Shown: one piece after another, positions 23,603-34,597 of the stretch | How positions within the stretch are numbered: the first letter of the stretch is position 1 | Layout: every line of letters begins with the position of its first letter | DNA from: Utricularia gibba | Taxonomy: Eukaryota > Streptophyta > Magnoliopsida > Lamiales > Lentibulariaceae | NCBI GenBank assembly: GCA_002189035.1 | Contig: CM007989.1 | Coordinates: forward strand, 1,922,001 to 1,986,000 | Length of the DNA: 64,000 bases | Direction of reading: 5' to 3' | Translations under genes and position numbers: made by a program | The notes under the pieces: model-generated | Database searches by the model: none | Told to the model about the DNA's origin: nothing | What the model saw: the letters and a program-made list of their open reading frames with translations, nothing else

Positions 23603-26360
23603 TTACGACTGGCACAATGAAGCATCATCATCAGGTGAAAGATCAGCAGGATCTTCATCTTCTGATTCTTCCTCATCTTCTGGTGAAGCAGGTTGATCAC
23701 ACGGATCGACATGAGCACTGCCACCTTTCCTCACGAACTGACCTCTCACTCGAGGCCGGCGTTCTGCAAGTTTTTTCCGGTTTACATACCTAATCTTTTT
23801 GTCGAAGCATCTCTCCTTTCGCTTCTGTCTGAACTTGATCAAGGCTGCCTCTCTTCGATCAACTTTCTTCAGTTGTCCCTTGTGGGAGTTGGGATTTTCA
23901 ACCGCCGGCCCTGGATGCTGCAAAGGTGGCTGCAAGCAGGCACCATAGGGATAGTATGTATATGCCGGCATCCCCACCATCTGAGGGGGCACTGTGGAAT
24001 GCGTGCATACTGAGGAGGTAACATGGCAGAGTTTGCATGGCTCTGCACATAAGGTGGCATGTTGTAATGATTAATCATCCCTGGAAAATGATAAGGATAG
24101 GCACCATGCATAAAACCAGTAGCATCATTTCGAGGAGGGCAGTTTCTTATATGTGCATGCTCTTGAGGAAGATCTGGTGAGTTTCCCTGCTGAGAAATAT
24201 CCATTGAGCAAGGCGGAGTGCTAGACCTCTCAAGCGAAAAGGATTCAGGAACACTATTTGAGCCCGGGTGGTTGTCTGGGGAACGGCTTCCAACTTCTGG
24301 TATTTGTTTGGGCAGGCCACTAGAGTCCCTGGTTACCATATCCTCGACCATTTTCATACTTCCAGGTGTGCTTTCATGAATAGAAGCTCCATTGTCGTCA
24401 CTTTTGGAAGCGACAGACTTTATGTAGGTGAAAAAAGCCGAAGACTCACCTATCTTCAGTTCACTCTTTTTTGGAAAAGATGGTATTTGCCCTGGAAGTA
24501 TTACAACACATAATTCATGGGATGAACACCATACACGATGTGGAAATGGACCAGCAAATTATCCTCGACTAGACAATGGAGTTCCTCAACTTTAGAAAGA
24601 GAAATAACTTATAACAGAACTAGAATCAAAAGGGAATCCATAAACAAAAAAAGAAAAATCAAAGGATGCTGTTATTTAACAGCGGCAAAAAAACAAAAAA
24701 CCAGATTCAAGTAGTACGATGAAGTGCATAAATCACACACACAGAAGGTTAAACTGGTTAAAGTTATGCAGAAACATTTTATCATTCATCTAAAATAATT
24801 GGAGATAGAGAGCCGTTCACCTGTCCGTCTAATGCTTATTCCTGGCACATCAGGAGGATGCTCAGGAGCGACATCTGTATTAGCTACCGTAGCAAATCCT
24901 GAGGCGTTCATCTGAACAGAAATCCAAAGGATTTTTTAGGCCACTCACAAGGGCTAGTTTCAGCAGGCTAATTTATCTACTTCTTTGCTCTCTTTCCTTT
25001 TCAAAATTATAATCTGCTACTGTCTGATTTTTTTTTTTTTTTTTGGAAGCTTTCAGAATTAAGAAAAAAGAACTCACGTCATCTTCCTGGTGGGCTGAAA
25101 CGCCTGGCTCAGGGTTATTCTTTCTAGACTTTTCATCGGTGTCATCTGAAAATATAGTAGTGCTGTTTGTTTTGCCATCACTATGGTCCGAAGCAACCAT
25201 ATCAAAATCATAGTTTACGATATTCTTCTCCACAAGTCCAAGCTGCCAAGAAAAATAAGTAGAGATGAATGGAGGAACTGGAGTAATAAATTTTAAATTA
25301 AGGCTGGAGTGATAAAGCTTGAATGCAATAATTAAGGCTGGAAACATATGAATGCAATGCAAACACAGCTTATCTCGAAGAAGCAATCTACTGTTACAAT
25401 CAGGCATTCAAGTTCCTCTTACTCCAACTAGGATTTTCTATGCTTCGTAAAAATTTATCCTAGAATATCAAAGAGACAAAGGAAAAACACATGTTTAAGA
25501 ATAAAAAGGGATAAGGAAAGGGAGTGTACCAGCCTTCTTCTCCTCCACATGTGAGTCCACAAGTTTAACAGTTCATTTGTTCGTAATGGTTTCACAAGAT
25601 AGTCAGCAGCTCCAAGTTTCAAACACTTGACAACAATAGGTACATCATCTTGAGCTGACATCACTATTTAACCAAAGATGACAACAAGCGATCAAGGTAT
25701 GTTCCAAGCACCTACGATATGAAGATGAGCAAAACATATGATACTCACTGATCACGGGTACACGACGTAACCCCTTGTCCCTTGCAATGTATTTCAGCAT
25801 CTTCAGTCCTTTTGACATTGGCAAGTCAACTTCGGAAAGAATGATGTCTATATCAGGCCCCTCAGCGTTAAGTGCATCAATCACCTGCCTTGGAGACTTC
25901 ACAGAGGTTACTGGAACAAAAGGGCCACTACGAATTAGTACATGGACAACGTGCATATGCAACACACGACTTATTTTTTCTTGATGCAAATCAACGGTGT
26001 TTCTCATCCTTAATCTTCACTCCAATTTTCAAGATCTTACAATTACCTATAATCATTTACAAGTAAAGAGATCCCAAAGCATGCAAACCTCGCTTTTTTT
26101 TCCCTCTACAAATGATAGTTCCTTTCCGTAATAAAACCCTTTTCAAAGTGATATAAACAATTAGAAATGAAATAACCAGTTCATGAAAAAACAGAAAGGT
26201 GTCTACTGAACACCAGGAAAATCGCACCTTGATACGAACATCTGCAGAGAAGTGTAAAGACCTCCTCAGAACTTTTCTCATCATTATCACACAACAGAAT
26301 CCTCACTCTACTCCGATCAATGAACCCATCAGCACCTTTCCCCAACTCACTCTTCTCCAT
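23603..26360 (-). CDS. TOC1: TOC1 / PRR1 pseudo-response regulator, circadian clock (one frame break)
   Basis: Evening-phased clock repressor in the nucleus. Six minus-strand exons: 26228-26360, 25749-25910, 25530-25663, 25078-25242, 24821-24911 and 23603-24491; repaired length 524 residues. The pseudo-receiver starts RVRILLCDNDEKS; the phospho-acceptor Asp is replaced by Glu in IILSEVDLPMSKG, as expected for PRR proteins, and the end of the domain reads GAADYLVKPLRTNELLNLWT. The middle has the conserved KIGESSAFFTYIKSV block. The CCT domain is ALIKFRQKRKERCFDKKIRY with NRKKLAERRPRVRGQFVRK, followed by an acidic tail. The frame breaks at a run of five G (plus strand 23985-23989) between MLPPQYARIPQC and PPQMVGMPAY; a sixth base makes the exon 6 length fit its phase. 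Family-specific blocks throughout make the TOC1 assignment firm. Confidence 0.96.
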
Positions 26361-27412
26361 CACCCAAAGAAAACTCCCAAAACACAGAATCAAAGCAAAG
26401 TATAAGCCTCCCTTTTCAACGGCACAATCCCCAACCTAAACAAACCACAGAGCAGAAGCCAGAATGCCTCGTGACTCAGCCCACAGGACATCCCCCAATC
26501 CCGGAATCAAAGTTCAACCCACATCGAACCAGCAGCGCAAAAGTGTAAAAAATCTACAAAAAGATCAGCCCCGAGAATCAAAGCAAAAAAGCGAAGATGT
26601 TTTGCAATTGCCGCGCGTTGGGCCGTTGAGATTGGGAAGGGACGGTAGAGATACGCCGAATGGGTGACGTGGTGGGGTGTGCAGGATATTTGGCTTCAGA
26701 GAAACAGAGTGCGCCACGTCACCCGGAGCCAGAAAAGAAGCTCAATGAGTGGGTGACCTGTCAAAGAGTATTTTTATTTTTAAAATAAATTCGAAATGCA
26801 ATTTTAATTATAATTATTCATAAATTAATTCTCCATAAAAAAAGAAAACCGAAACCAGGTCCCCGGAGAGACGACTTGATTGTCAACGTCACAACCAACA
26901 TATTATATTTTTAAACTAATATTTTAATTAATAAAATGAAATTCATTACAAAAATGTAATGATTTATATTATACTTGTACGAATTATCTACTTTGAATAT
27001 TCTTCTTACAATTTTATGTTGTTTTCTTTTAGAAAAAAACTCAACGTAATATTAAAGAAGATTTCTGTATAAATTATACTTCTATTTCATTTCTAATAAA
27101 ATTCATCTAAATTAATTTTATTCTTCATTAGACCAGATAAATTAAAAGATTTATTTTAAATATAAATAATCTACTATAAAATTATTACAAATTATATTTT
27201 ATTACAAGCATCTAAAATTAATTCTTGAGAAAGGAAAGGAGAGCCTAAAATTAACGAGCAAAATACACTCTCAACAGTAGAGTGAGTGGCAGTGAGTGCG
27301 GTACAAAATGAAGAGTCCGTCGGAGGAAGGGACTTGGAATCTGGAAAACAGAGTTGCAGAGTACAAGATGATGCATCCATCGCTGCCTTGGCAGCCAAAA
27401 ATTGCAGCCGCT
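26361..27412. promoter_or_regulatory. TOC1 upstream region
   Basis: About 1 kb between the TOC1 start and the GH17 stop. The first 400 bases are mixed composition and contain a CCA1-type site AAAAAATCT (26547-26555) and an ACGT inverted repeat (listed separately). From 26770 to about 27230 it is very AT-rich with no features. I did not find an exact evening element AAAATATCT on either strand; the nearest is GGATATTTG at about 26684. Confidence 0.5.
26662..26724. promoter_or_regulatory. Inverted pair of ACGT (G-box-like) elements upstream of TOC1
   Basis: GGGTGACGTGG (26662-26672) and CCACGTCACCC (26714-26724) are exact reverse complements, 41 bases apart, about 300-365 bases upstream of the TOC1 ATG. 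Each contains an ACGT core bound by bZIP or bHLH/PIF type factors. A third, imperfect copy GGGTGACCTG lies at about 26751. The repeat is seen directly; the factor and role are inferred. Confidence 0.55.
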
Positions 27413-29274
27413 TCATGCACTTGGACGAGCTAGCGCCAGAAACGCAAGAGAAGCAATGAGCAAGCGTCCGACGGAGAGGGATGCTGCTGCTCCAACGGAT
27501 GGCTTTGACTGCTGGCTCATTGTTGAATTGGAAGCAGCCGTTCTGTTCATTCTGTGGAAAAGAAGAGCAACTTGGTTTGAGGCGAGTGTGTGGGCGTTAG
27601 TGGTGGCGAAGGAGGGAATGATCACAGCTTCTTTACTTACCCGAGCGTCATGTAGATGCAGTTTTCATAGCCTGCAGAGTGGCACAGCAATTATGTTTAG
27701 AAATTTTATGAAGGAATGCGATGATCAGAAGATTCATTCGGTACCCACTTGGATTCTGATTCGTCCTGTTTCCGGCTCCTCCGAAACTGCAGGCCACATC
27801 CGAAGCTCCATTCTGCTGGTAGTAGCTATTGAAGGCGTAGGATGCATGAGATGCGAGATTGTCAGGCTCAAAGCAGGGCTGCCGAGGCTGAATAGCAGTG
27901 CAGTCCACGTTTCCAGGGCCACATGCCCAGTCCAGGCCATTCCGGAGGTCAGCTTCTGAAGCTGATGTGGAAGCAATGCACCATGTTCCATTTGAGCTGG
28001 TGATGTTCGCATCAGGAGCCCTGGATATGGCTCCCCTTCCGGTGAAATCAAGATTATAGACGCTGGTCTGGTCTGGAAAAAACAGGCCCCAGTTCCTCTC
28101 AGAGTCCAAACCAGGCTTCCTGTTCTCGTTGAACAATGAGAAGATGTACATGTCCATTCCTTGATTTGGCTTAGCAGGAGTACCAGCATCATTCAAAACA
28201 TGGCGAATCAGATTCGTGTTGTATGTTTGTGCATTATCTGGAGTTGCAGCACTGTCTCTTGGCGACCCTTTTGAGGGCCATCCTGTCTCAGTGATCATAA
28301 TCTTGATAGTCCCAAAGTTCAAACCCGTGAGGGCATAGTTTATAGCATCAATCTGAGCATCCAACATGTTCGTGTACAGCAAACCGGTGTTGGGATCAAT
28401 CACTTCCGAAGAGGATTCAAACAGTGCGTAGTCAAGGGAAACGTTGTTAGAGGAATCAACAAGCGCAAAGTAGGGATACACATTTACCATAAACGGTGAG
28501 TCATTCTCAGCAAGAAACTCCAGCATGGGCCTCAGGAATAAAGCATGTTTACTATTGAAAGCCCCTGCAGAAGGTGGAAATGACCGGGACAAGACACCCA
28601 TAGAATGGGTGCTAGAAACTTTGATCTTCTCATGAAGACCAGCCTTCTTCAAAGCTGTGAAAACATTTTGCATCGCTGGAACTACCATCGCAGAAACATT
28701 ATTAGGTGCTTCAGTGACCTCAGCTCCAACACTAATGTATGTGATTTTTGTGGCAGGATAATACGGCAGAATGCTGTTTCTGAGCCATGTATCGGCATTA
28801 GACTGAAACTGAGACAATGGGAGCAAGTCCGAGTTGGGAATACCAACCAAGAGATCAATATCCGTGTTAGCAAATGCTTTGAGAACTTGGATGTTGGAGT
28901 CATATATCCTGACATGCTTTATATTGTGAAGTTGAATCAGCTGCACAACTTTGTCAGGTGTTGGAAGATCATCAGCATTTCTGCCATAGCATACTCCAAC
29001 ATTAGCACCACTGCATAAACCTGGCATCCCAAGAAATGAAATTAGAGGAAAAACATCTAGTCACAGTCGCTACTTTGGTACCCGAAGACCAAGAGAAGAT
29101 GGCATCAACAAAACTTGAACTTCACTCCAAAAAAATTCAAAGTTCATAACAGGACATTAACCCATAAACCTAACAGTACTTATTCTCATGTTCGACATTA
29201 AAGGGAAGGGGAAAACTTGTACCAGATAGCATCAAGAACTGAAAAGCAGCAATGACAACAAGAATTCCTTCCAT
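27413..29274 (-). CDS. Glucan endo-1,3-beta-glucosidase, GH17 with X8/CBM43 and GPI-type tail
   Basis: Cell-wall or plasmodesmal callose hydrolase. Three minus-strand exons, 29223-29274, 27745-29020 and 27413-27551, total 1467 bases and 488 residues. A signal peptide (MEGILVVIAAFQFLMLSG) precedes the mature start near ANVGVCYGRNADDLP. The GH17 proton donor is the Glu in ISVGAEVTEA (Ala replaces the commoner Asn before it), and the nucleophile Glu is in MITETGWPSKG. The X8 domain has its cysteines in WCIASTSASEADL, LDWACGPGNVDC and VACSFGG. The last exon encodes Ser/Thr-rich sequence then a hydrophobic tail, GRLLIASLAFLALARPSA, typical of a GPI attachment signal; only the phase-2 donor at 27745 joins it in frame. 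Secreted and membrane-anchored outside the cell. Confidence 0.93.
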
Positions 29275-30444
29275 TTGAACCACAGACACAGGGCTTCCAG
29301 CAAGAAGCAAAAGAACCCACGCTTCTCCAAGTTGTATGCGAACTTGGCTGCCCAAAACGCTAAAGTATACTTCTATCCACTAAAATAAGCAGGCAGACAG
29401 CATCGTCCAAAGCAGAAATGGGGTCTATGTCTTCCTCAACAATGGCGAAAAACAGGGAGCCTACAGCACAGAACACGATAAATGGACACTCTCAAAATTC
29501 GCTCTCCCACGAAGTATGTGTGCTCAAAGAAGCGAACACGAGCTCATCTTCTAGCCTGTACATTGGCAGATCAACTGAGGAGAGACCGGACCATCCACTG
29601 CATCAGCAAGCAGGCTCCGTAAGCTTTTACAGTAGCGGACGTGAGAGTATTTCATTCACTACATAATAAAAAGCCCCTCAATTCCGAATCTTTTTACCAT
29701 TTGTTTTATTTCCTCTTGTTTTCCGGCGGATGTCTGTTCCCGCAATTCCCGAATTTATTTAAACATTATATTTATTTATTCAATTTTAATTACATAAAAT
29801 TGTTAATAAATAAGGTTGGATTAATGTACACTAATTAGATTTGGGTTTGAGAGCAAATTATGAAATTTTTTAGTTTATCTTCAGTAGGATAGTATAATTA
29901 ATAATGTATTCGAGTTATTTAGAGTTTAGATAACTATTAATTATGTAGTTAAGATTAAAATTTATTTAATACATATGTATTTAAAATAATATTATATTAA
30001 ATGTATGTATTTAAAAAATACTTTATAATTTGAATTATTTAGCAAAACTTATCTAAAATTTGAGTTTTGAAACATCTAACTCAAAATGTTTTACATTAGA
30101 TTTTTAAATTAAGAAAGAATATTTGTTGATAAAAAAAACTTTTACATTAATTAAAACTGGGGAAAAATGCATTCTGAAATCAACGTAATGTGCATTTTGG
30201 GCAGTGAAATTTGGATGATGCACGTAATGTGGTGTGGAATACTAATTTTGCCAATAATCTAATTTATATAATATTTTCTGTATTTATTCAATAAAAGTTG
30301 GGCCGGATCGGGTCCGATGAGGAAAATGGCGCCAAATAGTTGGATGGTCCTTATGACACGTCAGCTTGCGCGCCAAAATGTGGTGAGGGGACGCGACTAT
30401 AAGCTCTTCCAACTTCCGGCGGTGTTTTCTGTGTGGCAGCAACC
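29275..30444. promoter_or_regulatory. Divergent spacer between GH17 gene and CDT1
   Basis: Head-to-head spacer of about 1.2 kb. Near the GH17 gene is a short open frame on the plus strand (29418-29666) that I do not consider a gene. From 29700 to 30290 the sequence is AT-rich with no features. The last 140 bases become GC-richer and carry two E2F-type sites for CDT1. Confidence 0.5.
30328..30378 (-). promoter_or_regulatory. Two E2F-type sites upstream of CDT1
   Basis: Read on the minus strand these are TTTGGCGCC (30328-30336) and TTTTGGCGCGC (30368-30378), 67-117 bases before the CDT1 ATG. The second is an exact TTTSSCGC match extended on both sides. E2F control of CDT1 is established in plants and animals, so G1/S-specific transcription is the natural reading. 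The sites are seen; binding is inferred. Confidence 0.7.
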
Positions 30445-32903
30445 ATGGACGCCTGCAGCTCGTCGCCGTTGGGTTGTAGGAAATCAAAGAATTCGCGTGC
30501 TTCGGCCTCCGAAGTGGATCTGTTGAGCGTCAAAACCCCTGGGAAGACTCTAGATCTGCCGCGTTCTGTTACCCGACGGCGGGCGGCGCTTTCGATCAAG
30601 GATGTTAAACAGGAGGCGCTGAGACTTCAGGACAAGGCGACGTCTGGTCCTACAGCAAAAGCGCGATTGGAATTCGGGTCTTTAGGGGAACGAGTGCCTC
30701 CGATGCGGAAGAAGCGTGGCGATTCTGGGGCAGCCATTCCTGAAAAGTAAATGCTTTTTCGCTAATAGCAAGAATTTCGATTTTCTATGGGATCAAAATC
30801 TCGTGATTTCTTTTCCTCGACTCTGGCGCTTTCGAATTTCTAGTTGAATCATTCAGAACATTTTTTATTCCAGCGATGAAATTCCCTGATTTTGATTGCG
30901 AATCACTTTTTTTCCCTAAGGTATGAGTTGCTGGAGCGATTCTTCAACAGTTTGGATAGCTCGATTAGGTTACTTCAATTGAAAAGATACCCCACTACTT
31001 TCACCAGTGTCAGTACTCAAATCGAAAAACTGACAGACAGGTATTCAAGATCATCCCTGGTTTTTTACTATAATTTGCTTAACACACTTCTTTTCTTAAG
31101 TATTCAGAGACATCTTTGTTTGTGATTTAAATTTTTTCAGGAGGTTTACGTGTAGTCATTTAGCACAACTGATGTTTTTGATGCCAAAGGCCATTGTGGT
31201 AGAGAAAAGCCTTCAGCTTGATGAGCGGACTAGTTGCATGAAGCCTGAGCTTCGCATATGCTTGAATGCCGAAGCATTAGACACTAAAAATAATTCAACA
31301 TCTGAGAGTAGATATTTGCTCCTCAGGAGAGTCTTCCATGACAGACTTTTGGAGTTCGTGAATTCCCATCCAGAGGTACCTCTTCTTTCTTTTCCATATT
31401 GAGTGTCTGAACTGTTAGCCCAAATGCCGTTCTTGTTATTGCTTAAAGAAGGGCCCTTCCTGATTCCTAGTGTTTTATCCTTTTCAATGGTTGTAAAAGA
31501 AACACTTTCTTCGTTGAGTGTGATCAGTCTAGTGCTTTTGGTACATTGGAGATGAAGTAATTTTCTGTTTCGACAATTGATACATTCATTTAAATTTAGT
31601 AAGACATCACAGTTGAGCTTACTTCGCTCCATTCTTGATTAGACTTCCCAATCAAGTTTCCATTTGCTTTCAGGGAGATGATGTTCCTCAGGAAGAGCTT
31701 CCAGAACCCTTTTGTTGGTCACAGGAACGTGCAAATGAAGATCGCGCTCAATCTGATGTGGTTGCTGCATCTTCATTGTCTCCAGCAATGATTGAGCCAA
31801 CAGAAAATCCAGCCAGGGCATCACATATATCTTCCTCCTTCAAGAGACGCTTTTCTATGCGGGGCATATATACGGGGAATGAGTTTCCTGCGAGTCCATC
31901 AGGAAACAGAACCAGTGAAAATTCTCCGGCCAAACATTGCGTTGAACCTACAGTCATGGAAACCAGCTCCTCAAGTAAGGATGAAACTCCGGTGAAAAAT
32001 CTGCGTACAATGAATTATGAAGATCAACGCTCACTGAGTACTCCAGTGGAGTGTGCATCAATTTCTGCAAAGTTCATGAGTGCCACACCTGGACTTCACC
32101 AACTTAAGAGAAGTTGCATGAGCCCGGACGACGATGAGTCATTTAGATCACCTAGCAAACTAACCAGACGTCCACCAAAGAGGCCTTTGCGATTTGACAC
32201 TCCAGTGAAAAGTAAAGAAGTTGAGGATGAATCTGGTGGAAGTAGAAATACTTCTTCATACGCTGGCATCTTGGACATTCTCCCTGACTCCCTTGTGCAA
32301 TCCGTAAGTTGCAATTCATTTCTCTGACCCTGTCTACCAGTTTCTTGTGTGGATCTGTTAAACTTGCAAATGCCAGACTAAAGCATGCCTTGCCTTTGCT
32401 TTGCAGATACGAGAGAAGGAGAGATTGGCAACGATAGCACAGGATCCTGACATCTCGCGTGCAAAACTGCGGTCCCAGATGATTGCTGGCTTGCCCAAGC
32501 TCTTTGACACGATCCACTTCCTGTTTCAATCAATCAGAAGATCCGTAATGACTAAGAAGGAGCTAGTGCAAAATATAGTCTCCACCCGAATGGACACCCC
32601 TGACAAAAGTAGGCTTCTATATTTGTCAAAGCAGGCATGTGCCCATTCCCTCATTAAAAACTTTTCCGATCATGCTTTTCAGACGATGTCGAAGAGCAAC
32701 TCAGATTGCTCCAGGAAGTAGCTTCAGACTGGATCCACGAAAAGACGGCATCGAATGGAGATCTCCTTGTCTGGTTAGTTCCATCCCTTTTCAGGCATAA
32801 TTCTTGAATCGCCGTTCTCTTTAGCTGAGCTCCGCCGTGTTGCAGTGTTAACAAGGAGTCAAGCCCGGAGTCCGTAAGGCTGAGACTGTCCACGGCCAAG
32901 TGA
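30445..32903 (+). CDS. CDT1: CDT1 replication-licensing factor
   Basis: Loads the MCM helicase at replication origins with ORC and CDC6. Seven exons, 30445-30746, 30921-31040, 31141-31375, 31674-32303, 32407-32608, 32683-32773 and 32846-32903, total 1638 bases, 545 residues, with all phases agreeing. A basic, disordered N-terminus rich in SP/TP sites precedes the winged-helix domain that begins IPEKYELLERFFNSLDSSIR and continues with RFTCSHLAQLMFLMPKAI (about residues 98-220). A long linker rich in Ser/Pro with several TPVK/SP motifs follows. The C-terminal MCM-binding winged helix begins near IREKERLATIAQDPDISRA (residue 430) and includes LRLLQEVASDWIHEK. The start is the ATG after GCAACC. 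Two E2F-type sites lie just upstream. Plants often have two CDT1 genes; I cannot say which copy this is. Confidence 0.95.
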
Positions 32904-33416
32904 GAGCTGGAGCATCTGATTCCTCGTGTATATCTCCCCATGTCGTATCAGAAGAAGCGGCGCTCATTTAGCATTGCATCTTCTGTTTGTTACACCCCCA
33001 TCCTCCTGGATTCAAAAATGGAATTAAGTGATCGGAAGAAACATAGCATTTTTGTATAATTATAATACTTCCAGAATATAATTAATCATGTAATTAAATT
33101 CAAAATTTTAAAATATGGTTGCATGTAGAAGAAAAGAGTATGTATAAAATCAATGTAGTTTATAATATACACTATTTCAATAACATTATCAGTAATGTGT
33201 AATTAAATAAAAAACAATATAAATATGAATACTGAGAATATTAAAATATTTAATTTGTTATTTAAATATAATAGTAGCATATGGGGTTTGAAGCTGGAAC
33301 TGGAAGGGTGGACAGGATTTGCCGTGTTATCTGTCTATCCCCAGGATCCTAATCAGGGAGCCAACAAAAGCAGCTGAACTCGATGTTCCCCGTTGCCATT
33401 TGAGTAGCAGGGAAAA
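32904..33416. other. AT-rich spacer between CDT1 and PnsB5-like gene
   Basis: CDT1 3' UTR followed by AT-rich DNA to about 33290 and a short GC-richer stretch before the next ATG at 33417. No gene, RNA or repeat family recognised. Confidence 0.5.
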
Positions 33417-34597
33417 ATGGCGGAAACTATAACTTCCTTCAGTCTTCTAAAACCGGGAATAACCAGCCACTGTGGTTCAATCGGAGCTACTACTGTTCCC
33501 GAATGCTATTCATTTTCCACAAGAGTGAGTGGTTGCCTTTACATGATTTCTCATGTGCGTGTATGCAGTGCATGTGTTTGGTGGTTTTCCAAGCTGAAAG
33601 ATACTTTCTCCTTGCTTGATCAAGGGAAGACCTTTTTCAACTTCGAGATGCGGCCAACGCTGGAAAAACCGGGTAAACCAAAAACCCAATAAGAACTTGG
33701 TGCATGCCTTTTACATATAATAGTGGGAGTAGCATGTGTTGTTTAGTGTATTGGCTGTTTATTAACCTCCAACCAAGTGTTCTGATGTTCAGTGTCTTGA
33801 AAGTCAAGCATCAGATTTTGTACGAGGCAAAAACATCGGTTTTTGGTGTATATGCCTTTATTTTTTTTTTCTTGCAGTTTGATTCTTTGATGAACCGGAG
33901 AGTCAGAGTAAATGCCCTCCCAGATTGGCCTCTGATGGCGGTTCTGGTTGAGCATGTAGAAGGACAAAGAGATATCATCACCCAGAAAACCATCTGGCAT
34001 CTCAGTGATCAAGCTATCAAGAATGTCTGTAAGTCTTGAGCCATCTTTTTCTATATAGTGATTCTTCAAATCTTACTGCAAGATTCTGATGCCGTGTGAA
34101 TGTGTCTCGACTAGATACATTCTACATAATGTTCACTTGCTGGGGTTGCTGTTTCTTTGGAGCCACAAAGGTACAACAACAGCTAGCTATCCCTGGTATT
34201 CATCCAGAGTCGTTTGGGACCATCTGCTTCCTTACTCATATATATTATGTTCAGGATCCGTATTATGATTCAGAGGATTACAGGAAGGATGGAGGAGATG
34301 GTTCGTACAACTGGATTTATGAAAAGGTTAGTTTTGCATGGATCACAATGTTGGACATATCGAAGCAGCCCAATCTGTGTTTATAGGCCTGTGTAACTCT
34401 TTTGATGGAGAGTTTTCTGATGAAGAGAATATGTGATTATTACTGTTTCTATATGCTACACAAAACAGCAAGATGACATAGAGGAACGATCAAGAGCAGA
34501 GCTGTGGAGGGAGGAGTTGATTGAAGAAATTGAGCAGAAAGTTGGAAGCCTTAAAGAGCTTGAAGAAGCTGTTGGAAGTAAAGAGCGTCTGAAGTAG
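33417..34597 (+). CDS. PNSB5: Thylakoid NDH-complex subunit, PnsB5 (NDH18)-like
   Basis: Six exons, 33417-33524, 33625-33672, 33878-34028, 34115-34170, 34255-34326 and 34469-34597, give 187 residues with every phase agreeing. The N-terminal 50 residues are Ser/Thr/Arg-rich with few acidic residues, as in a chloroplast transit peptide. The mature part has a conserved block MNRRVRVNALPDWPLMAVL, EGQRDIITQKTIWHLSD, one membrane span YTFYIMFTCWGCCFFGAT, then DPYYDSEDYRKDGGDG and an acidic helical tail. I recognise this as the plant PnsB5/NDH18 pattern from memory, a membrane component of subcomplex B of chloroplast NADH dehydrogenase-like complex used in cyclic electron flow. The family name should be confirmed by search; exon structure and transit plus single-span architecture are secure. 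Confidence 0.75.

Noticed and set aside
25749-26360. TOC1 as a true phosphorelay response regulator
   Set aside because: The phospho-acceptor position is Glu (LSEVDLP) and a CCT domain follows, which defines a pseudo-response regulator.
27413-27625. Separate small gene encoding a hydrophobic 70-residue peptide
   Set aside because: It joins the GH17-X8 exon in frame through a legal splice and supplies the expected GPI-type tail.
29418-29666. Plus-strand 82-residue frame starting MGSMSSSTMAKNR
   Set aside because: Ser-rich, no family resemblance, sits in the 5' leader region of the GH17 gene on the other strand.
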